64,000 nucleotides of DNA from Ilex aquifolium (Eukaryota; Streptophyta; Magnoliopsida; Aquifoliales; Aquifoliaceae), in assembly GCA_951799425.1 (NCBI GenBank), contig OX637393.1, positions 30,303,744-30,367,743 of the forward strand, read 5' to 3'. Under the pieces are notes generated by a model. The model did no database searches. It was not told the DNA's origin and worked only from the letters and a program-made list of their open reading frames with translations. A program made the position numbers and the translations under genes. Positions 1 through 12,662 of this stretch are shown one piece after another. Each line of letters opens with the position of its first letter. Positions within the stretch are counted from its first letter, which is position 1.

Positions 1-338
1 GTTCCAAAGTCAAGGAGTTGAAAACTCCTAATGAAATTGGTTGTTTTTGAAAATAGCGTGCAGTTATTATAATAATTTCCCCTTTTTTAGTGGTCTTTGA
101 AAGGCCAAAGGAACAATTTCAGATGGGTCTTTGAAAGACTTAAGAAGCAACTTCATATTGGTCAAAGACCATAAATTGCTGCTATTTTTTTTTTTTTTGG
201 AAACATGTGTTTAATAATGGGGAATAGAGGAGTTAAAAACTCCAATTAGTTTTAAAGAGTTAAAGACTTCTTTTAATAGAAAAGCGAGGGGAAATGGCAT
301 TGGAAATCAAGAGTCAAACGCTCTCATTAATTCTTCCA
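1..338. other. Non-coding stretch with short dispersed repeats
   Basis: No gene is visible. A short motif, tctttgaaag, recurs with variations near 95, 127 and 165, and a 'gagtt-aaaactcc' motif recurs near 15 and 230. These look like decayed tandem repeats related to the fields further right. Confidence 0.5.
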
Positions 339-346
339 CTCCTCTA

Positions 347-347
347 G

Positions 348-416
<69 letters not shown>
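347..416. repeat. (TA)n microsatellite followed by a T run
   Basis: About 25 uninterrupted TA units are followed by 17-18 T. The reading frame that crosses it on the minus strand (tyrosine-isoleucine repeat) is an artefact of the repeat. Nothing is recognisable between this repeat and position 638. Confidence 0.95.
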
Positions 417-638
417 GTTCTTTCTGCCACAGATTTTCTGCAACAGAGGAGGCTAGAGTCAAGGACTATGTGTCTGCCCTTGAGTCCGTGGGTAGATTTT
501 GTGAGAGCAGCTGGAGTATTGCCATAAACAGCCTGTAGTGAAGGTTGGTTTTGGGGGACATTCATGCTTCATGCCGCTAGAATTTTCTGAGAAGAGGCTT
601 GTAGAAATTTTACTTGGGCAAAAAGGTTAGTGGAACAA

Positions 639-1235
639 GTGGACTTTGTGACGTGGTGAATTCAAGAATCAAATGACCCAGCAGCTTTTGAGCCCAATGA
701 TTAATCCTTGTAGCAGTTTGAAAGTAGCCTATACCGCTAGATTCCTTTCTTGCAGTAAGTAGATCTCGTGACGTAGTGAATTGATGAATATAACAGATCT
801 AGCAGTTTTCAAGCCCATGATCAATCCTTGCGGCAGTTTGAACGTAGCCAACACCACCAAATTCCTTTCTTGCAGTAAGTGGACTTCGTAACGTGGTGAA
901 TTGAAAAGTCAACAGAACTAGCAGTTTTTGAGTCCATGATCAATCCTTGCGGTAGTTTGAAAGTGACCTACAACACCAAATTTCTCAATTCTTACATGTC
1001 GTAGCCCTTGCGATGGAGTGGACTGAAGAATTGGAGGACCCAAAAATTTTCAAGCCTATGACCACTCCTTGTAGTAGTTTGCAAGTAACCTACACCACTG
1101 GATTCCTTTCTTACATCAAGTGGATATCCCCTATTTGGTGGGGTGGATTCAAAATTGAAGAAGCGATAGTTCTTAAGCTTGTGACAAGTCCTTGCAATAG
1201 CTTGAAAGCAATTTACAGCATCTGGGAGTAGTAAC
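639..1235. repeat. Tandem repeat, unit about 120 bp, about 5 diverged copies
   Basis: Each unit begins with a variant of agtggacttcgtgacgtgg, passes through a 'gcagtttttgagcccatgatcaatccttgcgg' type block (shortened and altered in later units) and ends near ttcctttcttgcagta. Starts are seen near 639, 758 and 878, with weaker copies to 1235. A further decayed copy lies near 2041-2135. Function unknown; it may be a minisatellite from the 3' region of the adjacent gypsy fossil. Confidence 0.75.
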
Positions 1236-1289
1236 AAACAGGACCAACAGTCCAATAGTCCAACATACCATCTTAAGTGTGGTGAGGTG

Positions 1290-2035
1290 AGGTGAGGTTG
1301 AATTGTTACTTTTGTACAAGTTGGTGACTTTGTGCCAATTTTTGGTGACTTCTTTGCCAATTTTGGATGACTTTTGTGTCAACTTTGGATGACTTCTATG
1401 TTAAGATTTGGTGACTTCTGTGTCAACTTTGGATAACTTCTATGTCAACTTAAGTGACTTTTGTGCCAAGAGTTGGTGACTTCTATTTTAAGAGTTGTTG
1501 ACTTCTGTGTCAACTTTGGGTGACTTGTGTCAAGAGTTGTTGATTTTTGTGTCAACTTTAGATTACTTCTGTGTCAAGAGTTGGTGACTTCTGTGCTAAA
1601 AGTTGTTGACTTCAGTGTCAAGCATTGGTGACTTCTGTGTCAACTTTGGATGACTTCTATGTCAACTTTAAGTGACTTCTGTGTCAACTTTGGATGATTT
1701 ATGTATTAACTTTAAGTGACTTATGACAGACTTAGGTGACTTCTGTGGCAGCCCTAGGTGACTTATGCGGCAGCCTTATGTGATTTCTGTTGTAACCTTA
1801 TGTGACTTTTGTGGCAGCCTTAGGTGACTTCTATGTCAACTTTAGGTGATTTCTATGACAACCTTAAAGTCACTTCTGTAGCAGTCTTAAGTGATTTATG
1901 TGGTAGCCTTAAGTGACTTTTTGTGGCAGTCTTAAGTGACTTCTACGACAACCTTCGGTGACTTCTATGTCAGCCTTAAAATGACTTATGTGTCAGCATT
2001 AAAGTGACTTCTGTGTCAACCTTAGGTGACTTCTC
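1290..2035. repeat. Short minisatellite, unit about 22-26 bp, roughly 28 copies
   Basis: The consensus is close to ggtgacttctgtgtcaactt. Copies run head to tail with substitutions and small length changes. Later units change from 'gtcaacttt' to 'gcagcctta', so there are two sub-families. All frames are interrupted and no protein is supported. Confidence 0.85.
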
Positions 2036-2379
2036 CCAATAGGTGGATTGCAAAATCAGTAAACAGAAGTTTTGAGCCCATGACCAGTCTTTTGTAATCA
2101 ATCCCTACAGTAGTTTGAGAGCATTTTACAACTCCCAAGATGTTGAAAATTAAAGGATCAATATGGTTGTTTGTTGTTGCTCCGTTGACAGAGTGATGTA
2201 CTCTTTTACCTAACTGTCATCAAATGCAAGACATTTGTCAACTAGCAAGTCATGGAATTTGATGTTTGATAAAGTTTCACCAACAACTCAAAGTTCTTCT
2301 TATTTTTTCCTTTTGGCTCAACCTATCATAGTTTTGGTTCATGAGACCAAAGAGCAAAAATAGAATTTTTTTTTTTTTT

Positions 2380-2690
2380 TTTGTTGTTGTACACAGTCTT
2401 AACTCATGCGGGCCAGGAGCAAAAGAAATGATTTTTTTTTTAAATCAGTACATAGTTCTAGCTCATGCGAGCTAGGAGTAACATGCAGTTTAGGTTCATG
2501 TGTCAAAGAGCTCATGAACCTTTATTTTTGGTTAAGCCATACATAGTTTTTGCTCATGCAGGCCAGGAACAAGAAAATTTTTTTACTTTTGTTTTTATTT
2601 TTTTGTAGGTTGAGTTGTGCACAGTTATAACTCATGTGGGTCAGGAGTAACATGCACTTTTGGCTCATGCGAAAAAGAGCGATGCTTTCT
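2380..2690. repeat. Imperfect repeat, unit about 80-100 bp, 4 copies
   Basis: Each copy contains 'acatagtt-t-gctcatgc-ggccaggag-aa' with a neighbouring T-rich tract. It lies next to the minus-strand gypsy fossil and may belong to its 3' part. The interval 2140-2380 holds nothing recognisable. Confidence 0.6.
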
Positions 2691-5600
2691 TTCAAGTGTA
2701 GAGGCATTTCAAAAACTTCTCATTGATCGGGTCGATCCTCAAGCCATCTTTGTCAGCTATCTTGTATGTAAAAGTTTGCCCTCTTTCTTGAAGTGTAGAT
2801 GGAGATAGCTTGAATTTTTTCGTTGAAGATGATTCTTGTGATTTTGAATCTTCCTCTGTTTGATCAACGATGACATGATTCACAAAACTACCTTTTTTCT
2901 CGAAGTCTCTGTTGTGCGTCATTTTCTTCTTCTTTTTTATTTCTCAAGGGTTGTTGCTGATTGGCAAGGGAAATTTGGATATTATCATCAACATCCTCAA
3001 TTATTTCTGCAAACTTTGAAGCATGATGTCTACGTCGCCTCCTTCGTTTCTTGAATTTCTTAAGAGAACTTGGTTCACTTTGGTAAACTAGTTCTTTGAG
3101 TCATGTAAATAAAGAAGCCTTTTGTGGAGCATCTGAAGAATGAGCTTCCCTACTCAGTTGATCAAACATTGTTCTTCGATCATCTTGTTTACTAAGTCGT
3201 TCAAAAATGGAAGCACGAGATTGTGTGACCTCTTCAACTTTACACTCACAAATTTGAATCATGACGAGGTTTGATGAGACAATTTTTAGCTTGATTGGAA
3301 TTGGGGAAAGAGAATATCATAAATCAAGTTTGTGTTGTGTAGAAGACTCTCCCTTTATCATTCCTTGCATTACTATTGATTCATCAACTAGTTTCATTGG
3401 CAGAACTAAATCAAGTTTTTCAAGCTCGTGTGGTTCACCTTTATCATATCTTGCATTTTCGAAGAGTTTTTTAGCAAAAGGATCAAACCAACCATCTTTT
3501 CGATCTCTTATTTTCTCCACCATTGATGCTTTTACAAAGCCCTTTAGAGGTGGTTTAGAGATTGTTAGTTATGATAATTGAGTCACAGTTAAGGTTATGT
3601 CTTCCTTCAAAAGCTGGACATCATTTTTTGAGAGTTGTTCTTGTTTTTCTCTTGACAGTCTAGTCTCTGGCATGATAATAGGAAGGGCCTCTGAGATGAG
3701 TTATGTCTCAGAGTAGAGCTTGATCTTAGCAATGACTCGCCTCACTTCTCCATCATGGAAATATTTGAAACATTGGTGAAATGTTTATGGTACAACTCCT
3801 ATCTCATGGAGCCAAGGTCGTCCCAGTAGCAGCTTGTATGATGGTTTGGAGTTGATGGCGTTTCAAAGGACACCAATTCTCCGATCTCAATCTTGAGATG
3901 AATCATACCCATGACACGTTGCCCTCGTTGATTGAAACCTTGAATTGTTAGCTTGCTCTTTGACAACTCACCCATGAAGATTCCAAGTTGCTTCATGGTG
4001 CGAATTGACATGATGTTGATGGCTGATCCATAGTCAATTAATATACGAGATACCTTATAATCTCGAATATATCCGCTGACGTAAAGGAGTCTATTGTGTG
4101 AATGAGACCTTAGCTGTAAATCTTCATCAGTGAAGGAGATTGTTGCCATGCAATCAACATGAATAACCCTATCGGCACCAGTTAGAATCTTTCCTTTGAA
4201 TCTTTTTGGGTCAACCAATGCTTTTACCAGTGCTCGACGGGTTTCTTAAGCAAATTCATGTGCCACAGACAAACTCAAATTTGGTGGCATGTCCTTCAAC
4301 TTTGCAATCATCTTTTCGTCTCCTAATACTTCTTTTTTAGAACTTTTGGTACTCAAACTTTTATATGATGGAGTACTGGTTATGCATTTGTTTTCATGAG
4401 CGTTAAGCACATAAGATGTGACTGGTTTTCTTGCAAATAATTGGTTGGGAAAGTACTCCAACAAAGTTACAAGTACGCGAGAAGACAATTTATAGTCTTC
4501 ATCTTCAATGGTTATCGGCTGAGAATGAACTCTTATTTTCGCTTGACGTCTTTGATTTCGGCAAGCATGAGGTCCTCTCTTCATTTCGGGGTGTTTTAGC
4601 TTATTAGTTGAAGAAGATGGATGTTGTTTCTCATGGCATCTATGAGACTTCATCGTAGTCCATTCTCCTATATCTTTCTCAATAGCCAAAGGATCATCCA
4701 AAGGAGGCCACCCACTTGGTTTGAGTTCCAAAATAGGTGCTCCTAGCATGAGACCTGAGTCTCCTGATAGATTAGATGATTTTGTGTTAGCAATTGAGGT
4801 TTGATACTTATCATTTTTGTTGACATCATCTTATGATTCAGATGATGATGCTCAAACATCCAGATCGTTTGTCATGAGCTCATTGAGCGTTGAGATATTG
4901 GGTTTTTTGTGTCTTGGCATACCTGGGAATGCGTAAACAGTTTTCACTTCGTCGTCAATGATGAATTACACTTCCACAACTCCTTCAGGAAGGCAAATAG
5001 TGAGTTCCTTAACTTTAATTGATGGTGTATCTTCTATGGAGGTGGAAGAATTCAACAATTGTAATGGTTTCGTCAGATGTATGGGAGGCAACAATTGTAC
5101 TCCTTTATTTGAGATTGGTATAAGGTCGAAAGAACCAAAAGTGATCATTGTCACATTTATAGTTGTCGTATCTTCACTGGAATCGAGTTTGATTTTCTTC
5201 TCATTCAGTAGACGAAGAATCTCTTCCTTTAAGATAAAACATTTTTCAAGGGGATGACTAACAATCTGATGATATTTGCAATATTTCGGATTATCAACCA
5301 TTTTCACTTCTTCTAGTCGTTTAGGCATTGGGAGCTCGATAAGTTTTAATTCGAGCAACTGATCAAAGATATCAGAAACTTCAGCATTAGAGAAGAGATA
5401 GTTCTTCCCTTCAAATTTTTTCAAACTCGGTCTTATCTTCTGTTGGACTTGGAACTGAGAAAACTTAGCATTGAAGTCTGTATTTGACCTTTTATTAGAG
5501 ATCATCATTGGTGCAGTGACAATTGCCATAGCTTCTTTTTCTTTGAAAGGTTTCACATCTTTCATCACATCTTTCTTTTTACGAGGATCACTTATCAAGT

Positions 5601-6920
5601 GACTTCCATGTCTGACGATTTGGATCTCCAAGTCATGGGCTCGTGTTGCAAGTTCTTCGAAAATATGGGGTATGTTTCCCTGGACGTTGTAGAGTAATCC
5701 CCAATACATCTCTTAAACACACATATCAATCGAAGCAATTTCACTAATGCTCTCCTTGCAGTTGAGAACAAGATTCCTCCAACGCTCGATACAATCGATG
5801 ACGAATTCATCTCTTCTTTGTTTCGTCCCAGCAAATTCAAGAAGACTTACCGTACGTCAGGTGCTGTTGAAACGAGTGAGGAACTCTCATTCAAGCTGGT
5901 CCCAAATGTCAACAATCTTGGCTGTAAGAACTGTGTACCAGTCAACTGCGGCACCTATGAGAGAATTGATGAATTGTTTCCCTATCAAATCACCATAGGT
6001 GCCAGCGTTATTACAAGTATGAAATGAGCAATATGTTATTTTGGGTTTCTTTTTCCATCAAACTGTTGAAATTTTGGGGGTTGGTAGCCCATGGACATTT
6101 GCATCTCATCAATTTGTCGGTTATATGGCTTAGTATATACCAACGAAAATTGTTGAGCTCCTCCATATTGGGCTTCGATCGTATCTGCAATCATATGCTG
6201 GAGTTGTTGGACAAATAGTGCAGCAACGAAAATTTGATAAGTATCTCGCATGACATTTTGCGTCACGGCTAGATCATACTGCTCTTGCTTCTGTTGATTT
6301 TCTAAAAATTTAGGATTTTTCGTGTTTTGGTTCCAGATGGATTTGTAGTTTCTTGACTGCTTCCTTTTTTAGGTTATTGCAATTTGAGCCGATTCATGAG
6401 TGCAGCAATCTGCATATCTTTACCTTCAAGAACTTTGGTCAATCTTTTGATCGTAGTAGTGAGTTCCTGAAGATGTTCTTCAGATGAAGTGGCTTATGTC
6501 ACCATCACAGGCATAGGCGTATCGGAGGCCGAGGAATAATCACCTCACTTCTGCTTATGAGAAGTCTGGGAGTAAGATTTGGTCCTTGAGCTTGTGCTGG
6601 AGTGTGTGTCGGGTTGAGAATCGTATGTTTCTTCATCCAGATCCACAGAAGAATGGGCAGGTTGTCTTTTTTTTGTTGGAAGAGCATTCTTTTTACTTTG
6701 TCTAGAGCGATGTTCTATCGATGACAAGAGTTGAGATTTGTCTACCTTTGTTCTAGCACGGTTTGTTGGAATTGACTCATCGACCAAGTTTGCTGACTTG
6801 TCAGTGGGAGGAATCATGATGACTTTAGTTGTCATTGTTGTTAAGCTTGTTGACTTGTTTATTTGAGAGATGAGAGGAAGAGAGGGTCTCATTGGCATGC
6901 CAAAATATGTAAACGACAAA
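2500..6920 (-). mobile_element. Ty3/gypsy LTR-retrotransposon fossil (gag and protease parts)
   Basis: Fossil on the minus strand. Parts in order from right to left are an N-terminal gag region (about 6.9-6.0 kb), a gag region with a Cys/His knuckle-like segment (YCKYHQIVSHPLEKC, about 5.3 kb), and an aspartic-protease-like stretch containing LIDYGSAINIMS (about 4.0 kb). A basic tail continues towards 3.0 kb. No reverse transcriptase, RNase H or integrase is recognisable and no LTR pair was found. It is old and heavily broken, with perhaps ten or more breaks. Basis: gag and protease motifs seen directly; family from known plant gypsy proteins; age inferred from decay. Confidence 0.8.
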
Positions 6921-7380
6921 TTTCGTGGTATAAATTAACACAAAATAAGGTCAAATTACAATAGCCAATTTGATTGACTTTAAGTATAAGATGTAGTGTT
7001 GACTCTCTTTGATGTGCTTCTCATGTGCACTGTCCTCTAATTCTTGGTGAATTTGGTAAAGATGAGGACCTGATTGGCGTGTTTCTCGATCCTCAATTGG
7101 TGGCAGCTTTGGTGGATTTGATGAATATGAGAGCTGAATTAACGTATATCTCATTCTTCAATTTGATGATACTTTTAATTAATCTCCTTACCTTTCTTCG
7201 TTTTGAATAGCTTGAAGATGATTTGGATTTCTTGAAGAAAGACCTTGGCGGTGTGTTCTTTTTCTCGGAGATGAACTTGCAAGGCTTTAACTGAAAGTGA
7301 ACTTCGGGCAGAGTTTCGCCAATATTTCTTCATCCTTGCCTTCCTCTTTGGCGTCCCCCAGACATTTGTTTATAATGTTA
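6921..7380. other. No gene recognised
   Basis: Continuation of the fossil's upstream side. It holds no start, LTR or primer site I can support. Confidence 0.4.
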
Positions 7381-8510
7381 GGAATAGTTATCCATATAAG
7401 AGTATATTACCTTAATACCCTTGTATGGGCCTTAGGTAGTGGGCCACCCATATTAATTTAAATTTATGGGCTTTAGTTGATTTATGGAATTTAAGTCCAA
7501 CCCAATCAATGTAATTTAAATTTGAACTTCTATTATTTGGGCTCATAAAATTTAGGTCTAGTTTAATTTGACAAGTCTTGTTAATTAAATTTGGGCTTGT
7601 ATTATTTGTGTTGGGGAATTTAGTTTCAAACCCAATGTAATTTATCTAATTAATTTGAGTCCAATTATAAACATTAATTTTTTAATATCTACAATAATAT
7701 CCAGATAAATACGAAAAATTAAATAAAATACATAAATTGAAAGCACCTAATATTCCTTCCCAATTTGAATAAACTTTTCCTCAAAGTTTTGTCGCGGTAC
7801 AGAGGGTGGCACTACTGCAAGAGAGTTCTATTGTCTTCTATGGTGCCACTATATCATGGGTCTCTCAGCCAACTTGATGCACAAGAGACATGAACTGATG
7901 AAAGCAATGTGAAATGGAAGGCTCTGAAACTGGACACTGGAATTTCTTTGGTTTAGTGAAAATGTCACCACCAAATTCATATTTGATCTTCAAATTGTTT
8001 AGCATTTGGGTTGGCAGGTGGTGGCAGAAAAAGGTGGTGGCCAACCCACTTCCTCACCACCAATCAATTGGGCTGTGCAACCTTTAGCTTCAAAACTTCC
8101 CAATTTTGTCTTCACTTCTTGCAATATTGATAGCCACTTTGTGCAGTCTTTCATTTGACGATTCTTGATTTCATCCACAATACGGTTCAGCTGGTGATAG
8201 CAATTAGCGTGTGAGGCTTGGCTTAACCCGCTGCCAAGAGTTTTTGTTTTGTCACCGTGAAAACTTCTTCGACTTCTCATCAATAGTGTTACTTTTTTCA
8301 TGAATATTTGTTTGATGATGTTGGTTGGACTTTGAATTGACTTCTTGAAGAGTTTCACGAGCCCTGTTGAATCCTTCTAACATGCGTTGATTTTTCTAAA
8401 TTAATTTGTTGAACAATTTTTAAAAATCACCACGCATTGACTTTAAAATTTTTAATAATATTTTCATTGCTAGATAACCAGCTCTGATATCAAAAATTAT
8501 GAACCTATGA
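7381..8510 (-). mobile_element. Possible copia-type fossil: degenerate primer-binding site and leader
   Basis: On the minus strand, near 8480-8495, the sequence reads tgatatcagagctgg. This resembles the tRNA-iMet primer site (TGGTATCAGAGC) that begins many plant copia interiors. The opposite side near 7379 begins tgttaggaatagttatcc, an LTR-like start. The only long frame (8358-7999) has no domain I recognise. The LTR pair is not demonstrated, so this is a weak call and the remnant is broken. Confidence 0.3.
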
Positions 8511-9312
8511 GTAGAATTTGTCTTTGAAAATCGACTTTCAAAAGAAGGGTGCATAAGAGTTTATATACACACATCTAATATTATTTTTAACTGATATGAA
8601 ATCGTAACAATTGTTGTTGTCAACTTTTTATTTAAGCACTATTAAATTAAACAAATTCAAATAATTTATCATATATTTGTGTATAAATTTTATTTTTAAT
8701 TTTATTTTCATTAAATTATATCTATACTATTTATAAATGTCAGCATCTGTTAAAAACTTTTGATTACCTAATTTATCCATAATTATTATTATAAAGTCAA
8801 TTCTACCCACATTTATTTTCATCCAATTTTTATTTTCTATTCATATTTGACTTTTAAGTTCTTTTGAACTCTTTTATATAAGTAACATTTGACTTCCAAA
8901 TTATTTTGAACTCAATTATTAATAGTTTCCTTACATATAGTCTTTTATATTCTATTATTATTATATATATGTGGTTGTCAAATTAGCTTTTACAATTAAA
9001 TATATATCATATTTAATTCTTTTATATGCAACAATATCATAATATTATAATACAAACAGTGGTTGACAATTTAATTAACCTCTTTGGCAAAAAAATATAA
9101 TAAATATTTAATATATTTAGATGTGTAAATAAATGACAATCTTATGATAAAACTTCACTATAAATAAAAGAGAAAATGTCTAAAGTAGCCAGAGAAATAA
9201 CTAAAAAAATAACAGATTAAGTAATCAAAGATAGGTAAAATAAATCAATAATTAAATTAAAAATTAATTTTTCAAAACATAATTTATTATTCAATTAAAT
9301 TATAAATATAAT
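8511..9312. other. AT-rich spacer, no gene
   Basis: Very AT-rich, with many short TA-rich tracts and no open frame of note. Nothing recognisable. Confidence 0.6.
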
Positions 9313-9321
9313 TTAAATTTT

Positions 9322-9680
9322 GGGTTAATAACATTTTTGGTCACTAAAGTATGCATTTTTTGTCATTTTAGCCCTCAATGTATCAATTTTGTCCTTAAAA
9401 TATTCAATTCGTGTCATTTTGATCCTCACATAGACGAACTGTTAAGTTTTTTGACGGAAGTGGTCACGTGTCCTTTTTTTAGATGGTATCACGTACTAAA
9501 CACGTGATCATTATGTAACAAAATTAACGATTCGTTTATGTGGAGATCAAAATGACACGAATTGAATATTTTAGGGACTAAATTGAAAAAATTGATACAT
9601 TGAGGACTAAATTGACAAAAAAATATATACTTTAGGGACAAAAAAATATATACTTTAGGAACAAAAAATACTATTAATCC
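9322..9680. mobile_element. Mutator-type MITE with long terminal inverted repeats
   Basis: Left arm (about 9322-9455) and right arm (about 9515-9680) are inverted copies: ggttaata-acatttttggtca-taaagtat on the left matches the reverse complement of the right end. The arms meet over a short centre. Flanking 9-mers ttaaatttt (9313-9321) and ttaattttt (9681-9689) agree at 8 of 9 positions, the duplication size made by Mutator-like transposases. The right arm contains a small internal duplication (tatatactttagg twice). No coding capacity, so non-autonomous. Confidence 0.8.
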
Positions 9681-9689
9681 TTAATTTTT

Positions 9690-11509
9690 TTATAAAAAAA
9701 ATATTATCTAAATATGTTTACGTGCAACGCATGTCATAGATTTATATAAATATGTATATAATATAACGCTCTCAAAATACTTCTGTTCTAAAAAAATGTT
9801 GAATTTTTTTTGTTTTGGTGCTCCTACTCTCACTCCCATCCCCGCTCTCACTCTCTGTGACTCCCACTTGTCTAGAAGCTTAGTCGGGCTAGCCATGACT
9901 AGATGAACAACCGGGTCAGCGGGTGCTCTTTGCCGAGCCATAAATAACCATCACCAGCTCATCACGCTAATATAGGCAGGTGTGTAGATGTTCCTTAAAA
10001 AATATATTTAGCATTTCCCTTCTCGTCTTCTTAGTGTCACCGATGATATTGTTATGCTAGTGAGTCAGCAATGAATAAGACGATGATACCAAAAAAAAGA
10101 AAAGAAGAAAGAAATGAATTCAATTACTTTATTAGAAGTAGTAGATATTTAGTATTTATATTTACTCATTAATAGTACCCAAAAAAAGTAAATTTAAATA
10201 ATAAAATAATATTTTTTTTATTTGTTTCAAGTTTTTATTAAATAAAAAAAATATAACACAGAAAAATAACTTTCTCGTATCATAATTGAACCTTCGTAGA
10301 GTACATCTTTGGTTCAATACTAACACAATCCCGTGCCTTTTTCTTCTCCAATCAATTCTTCTACTAAATAAAGCGTGTGCGAGATTGCCTATGCATAGAC
10401 ATTGGGCTGCAACTCGTGTAGGTCAGAGAGGTTGAGAAGTCAATTCGAAATCAACTTAAATTATCAAATTCTTCACCCACAATTTAACATAAACTCGAAT
10501 ATAACTGGAACATTTCAACTTGAGTACAACCTAGGTGCAGAGGTAGAATCTCTTTTCAGTGGGACAACCATTAAGTTAAAAAGAACAATTGCATAACAAT
10601 TATTAAAATTTGTTGCATCTAATGAACATGATTGTTTTCTCAAAATGTCATTCTCTATAAAAAAATATTCATAATCTAACATCTTTTATAAAATAATTTT
10701 TCATATTACTTTTTTTTACTATTAAAATTTTCATATATAAATACAAGTGAAAATGTGATAGGACTTGACTAAAAAAAATTAATATAAAATTTTTTCTTGT
10801 GTAAAGTAATAGAATAAAGACAATTTTTATAAAGAATGCTATTTTGAAATATCACTTTGTGAGTGGACTTGTTAATGATAAAATTTCAACTCATTTGAAT
10901 GACAATTTATCTTGAAAATCATATTTTGAATCTAATCTAATTATTGAATTAATTTCGTTTTTATAATTCATATTCGAATCCATTAAATATTATGAATTTT
11001 ATAAAAAAATCAATCTAATATTATGTTTAGCATATTGTAATTTTAATTCAATTTCATCACTTAATTTCATCACATGTTTACATATACATATTTGTGTATG
11101 CATATCAAATTGAATCGAAGTGAATTAAATCATAGTCATATCAAATTTTTTTATGTCCAAATCTAAAATCTTAAAATATGATGTAGCATATTCGAGTTTG
11201 GATAATTGATAAAAAAATATTAACTTATGTCTTAGTAATCGAATTCGAAGATGGATTGATTCGGTACCTTTAAGTGAGTAATTGTAAAAAGAATAGAGAT
11301 AACTAGAGAATAAAGAAAAAATTATGAGATTAAGTTTGTATGAGTGAACCTTGAGTCTAGGTTTTTAGTTCATTAAAAAAAAAATGAGTGGAGACAAGTT
11401 ATTAGAAAAATTAATTTTCAGATTAAATCCAAAGTTGATTTCAGATTATACAACTCGGACTATATTTTGTGTTCAATCGGATTAGGCCCGTGAACCCGAT
11501 TCCCATAGC
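9690..11509. other. AT-rich spacer, no gene
   Basis: Mostly AT-rich. One GC-richer patch at about 9830-9960 carries short frames on both strands without recognisable domains. No repeat ends found. Confidence 0.5.
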
Positions 11510-11678
11510 AAAAACCTTGGGAAATTTGGAAGCCGGTCCCCCTATATGGACTTGTTTGGACTTAAGTCCGTCAAGGAAACTTATTTGTTATGAAGTCCGT
11601 TTTTTGTCAATTTTATCATACTATCCATTCCCTTTAGAAGTGAAATAAAACTAAAAATTAAAAACTCCTAAATCTTAG

Positions 11679-11810
11679 GAGTTTGACTAACATTAAAATC
11701 TTTTCTCTCTCATATCTATCTATATCCATATATAGGTTAAGAGTTTGACTAATATTTTTTGTCAATCTTTTCCCTCTCTCTTATCTATCTATATCCATAT
11801 ATAGGTTAAG
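11679..11810. repeat. Direct duplication, two units of about 65-70 bp
   Basis: The unit begins gagtttgactaa and ends atatccatatataggttaag. The two copies differ by a few substitutions and small insertions. It lies inside the Mutator-like element. Confidence 0.85.
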
Positions 11811-11821
11811 CGTATATATAT

Positions 11822-12298
11822 ATAGTAACATTAAAAATAAAAAATAGTAACATTCAAATACAAAAAAAAAGTTATCATTTGGACACAAAAAATAATACAT
11901 TTAAACACAAAAAAATAGTAACATTTAAACATAAAAAAAAATTAAAACATTCAATATTAATATTTTTAAAAAATAACAACAGTAACATGTTCAACAAAAA
12001 TATTAGCATGTTCAATAAAAATAGTAACATATTTAACAATAACTGTAACATACTTAACAATAATTATTTCTCTCAAATTCAAACGCAAAAAATAATATCA
12101 TTCAAACACAAAAAATAGTAATATTCAAAAACAAAAAAAATAGTAACATTGAATATTAATATTTAGCAAAATAATAGTAGTAACATGCTCAACAAAAACA
12201 GTAACGTGCTCAACATAATAGTAACATGAACAGTAACATACTCAACAAAAGCAGTAACATGAACAGTAACATAATAAAAAAAATAGTAACATGAATTT

Positions 12299-12300
<2 letters not shown>
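11822..12300. repeat. Low-complexity array based on 'agtaacatt-aaacacaaaaa'
   Basis: Units of about 20-25 bp alternate between agtaacattcaaacacaaaa and agtaacatgttcaacaaaa types. Frames across it on either strand reflect the repeat only. Confidence 0.8.
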
Positions 12301-12329
<29 letters not shown>

Positions 12330-12343
12330 TAGCTTTGAATTTG

Positions 12344-12374
<31 letters not shown>

Positions 12375-12393
12375 GAGAGAGAGAGAGAGAGAG
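12300..12393. repeat. (TA)n and (GA)n microsatellites
   Basis: Two TA tracts, each followed by a GA tract, are separated by 'agctttgaatttga', which is itself repeated. They sit in the right half of the Mutator-like element. Confidence 0.9.
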
Positions 12394-12662
12394 CTTTGAA
12401 TTTGAATTTTAAATTTATGATGAAGATTTTATTGGCATATTTTAATTGACCTTGAATTAAGGGATAACAATTTCCAAAATAGGAAATTAATTTAACTTCC
12501 TTTCAAGGAAGGGTATTTTTGAGATAAAAAAAAAAAAAAATGGACTTAAGTCATTACATATAATTTTAAACATGGACTTAGCCCCTTATAAGTTTCATTA
12601 CAGGACTTATCTCTAAACAAGTACATCTAGGGGGACTCACTTCCAATTTTCACAAAAACCTT

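Larger units (their letters stand above)
11519..12653. mobile_element. Mutator-like non-autonomous element, 1,135 bp, perfect 9-bp target duplication
   Basis: The left end reads gggaaatttggaag and the reverse complement of the right end reads gtgaaaattggaag. The similarity continues inward for about 80 bp (ccggtccccctatatggac on the left; gagtccccctagatgtac on the right). The 9-mer aaaaacctt occurs immediately outside both ends (11510-11518 and 12654-12662). The interior has no transposase and is filled by simple and tandem repeats. The long inverted repeats and 9-bp duplication are the Mutator-like signature; the assignment to that superfamily is inference. Confidence 0.85.

Noticed and set aside
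344-565. Frame with repeated Tyr-Ile
   Set aside because: Produced by the (TA)n microsatellite.
7999-8358. 119-codon minus-strand frame
   Set aside because: No domain recognised. It lies next to a degenerate primer site and may be a gag remnant at best.
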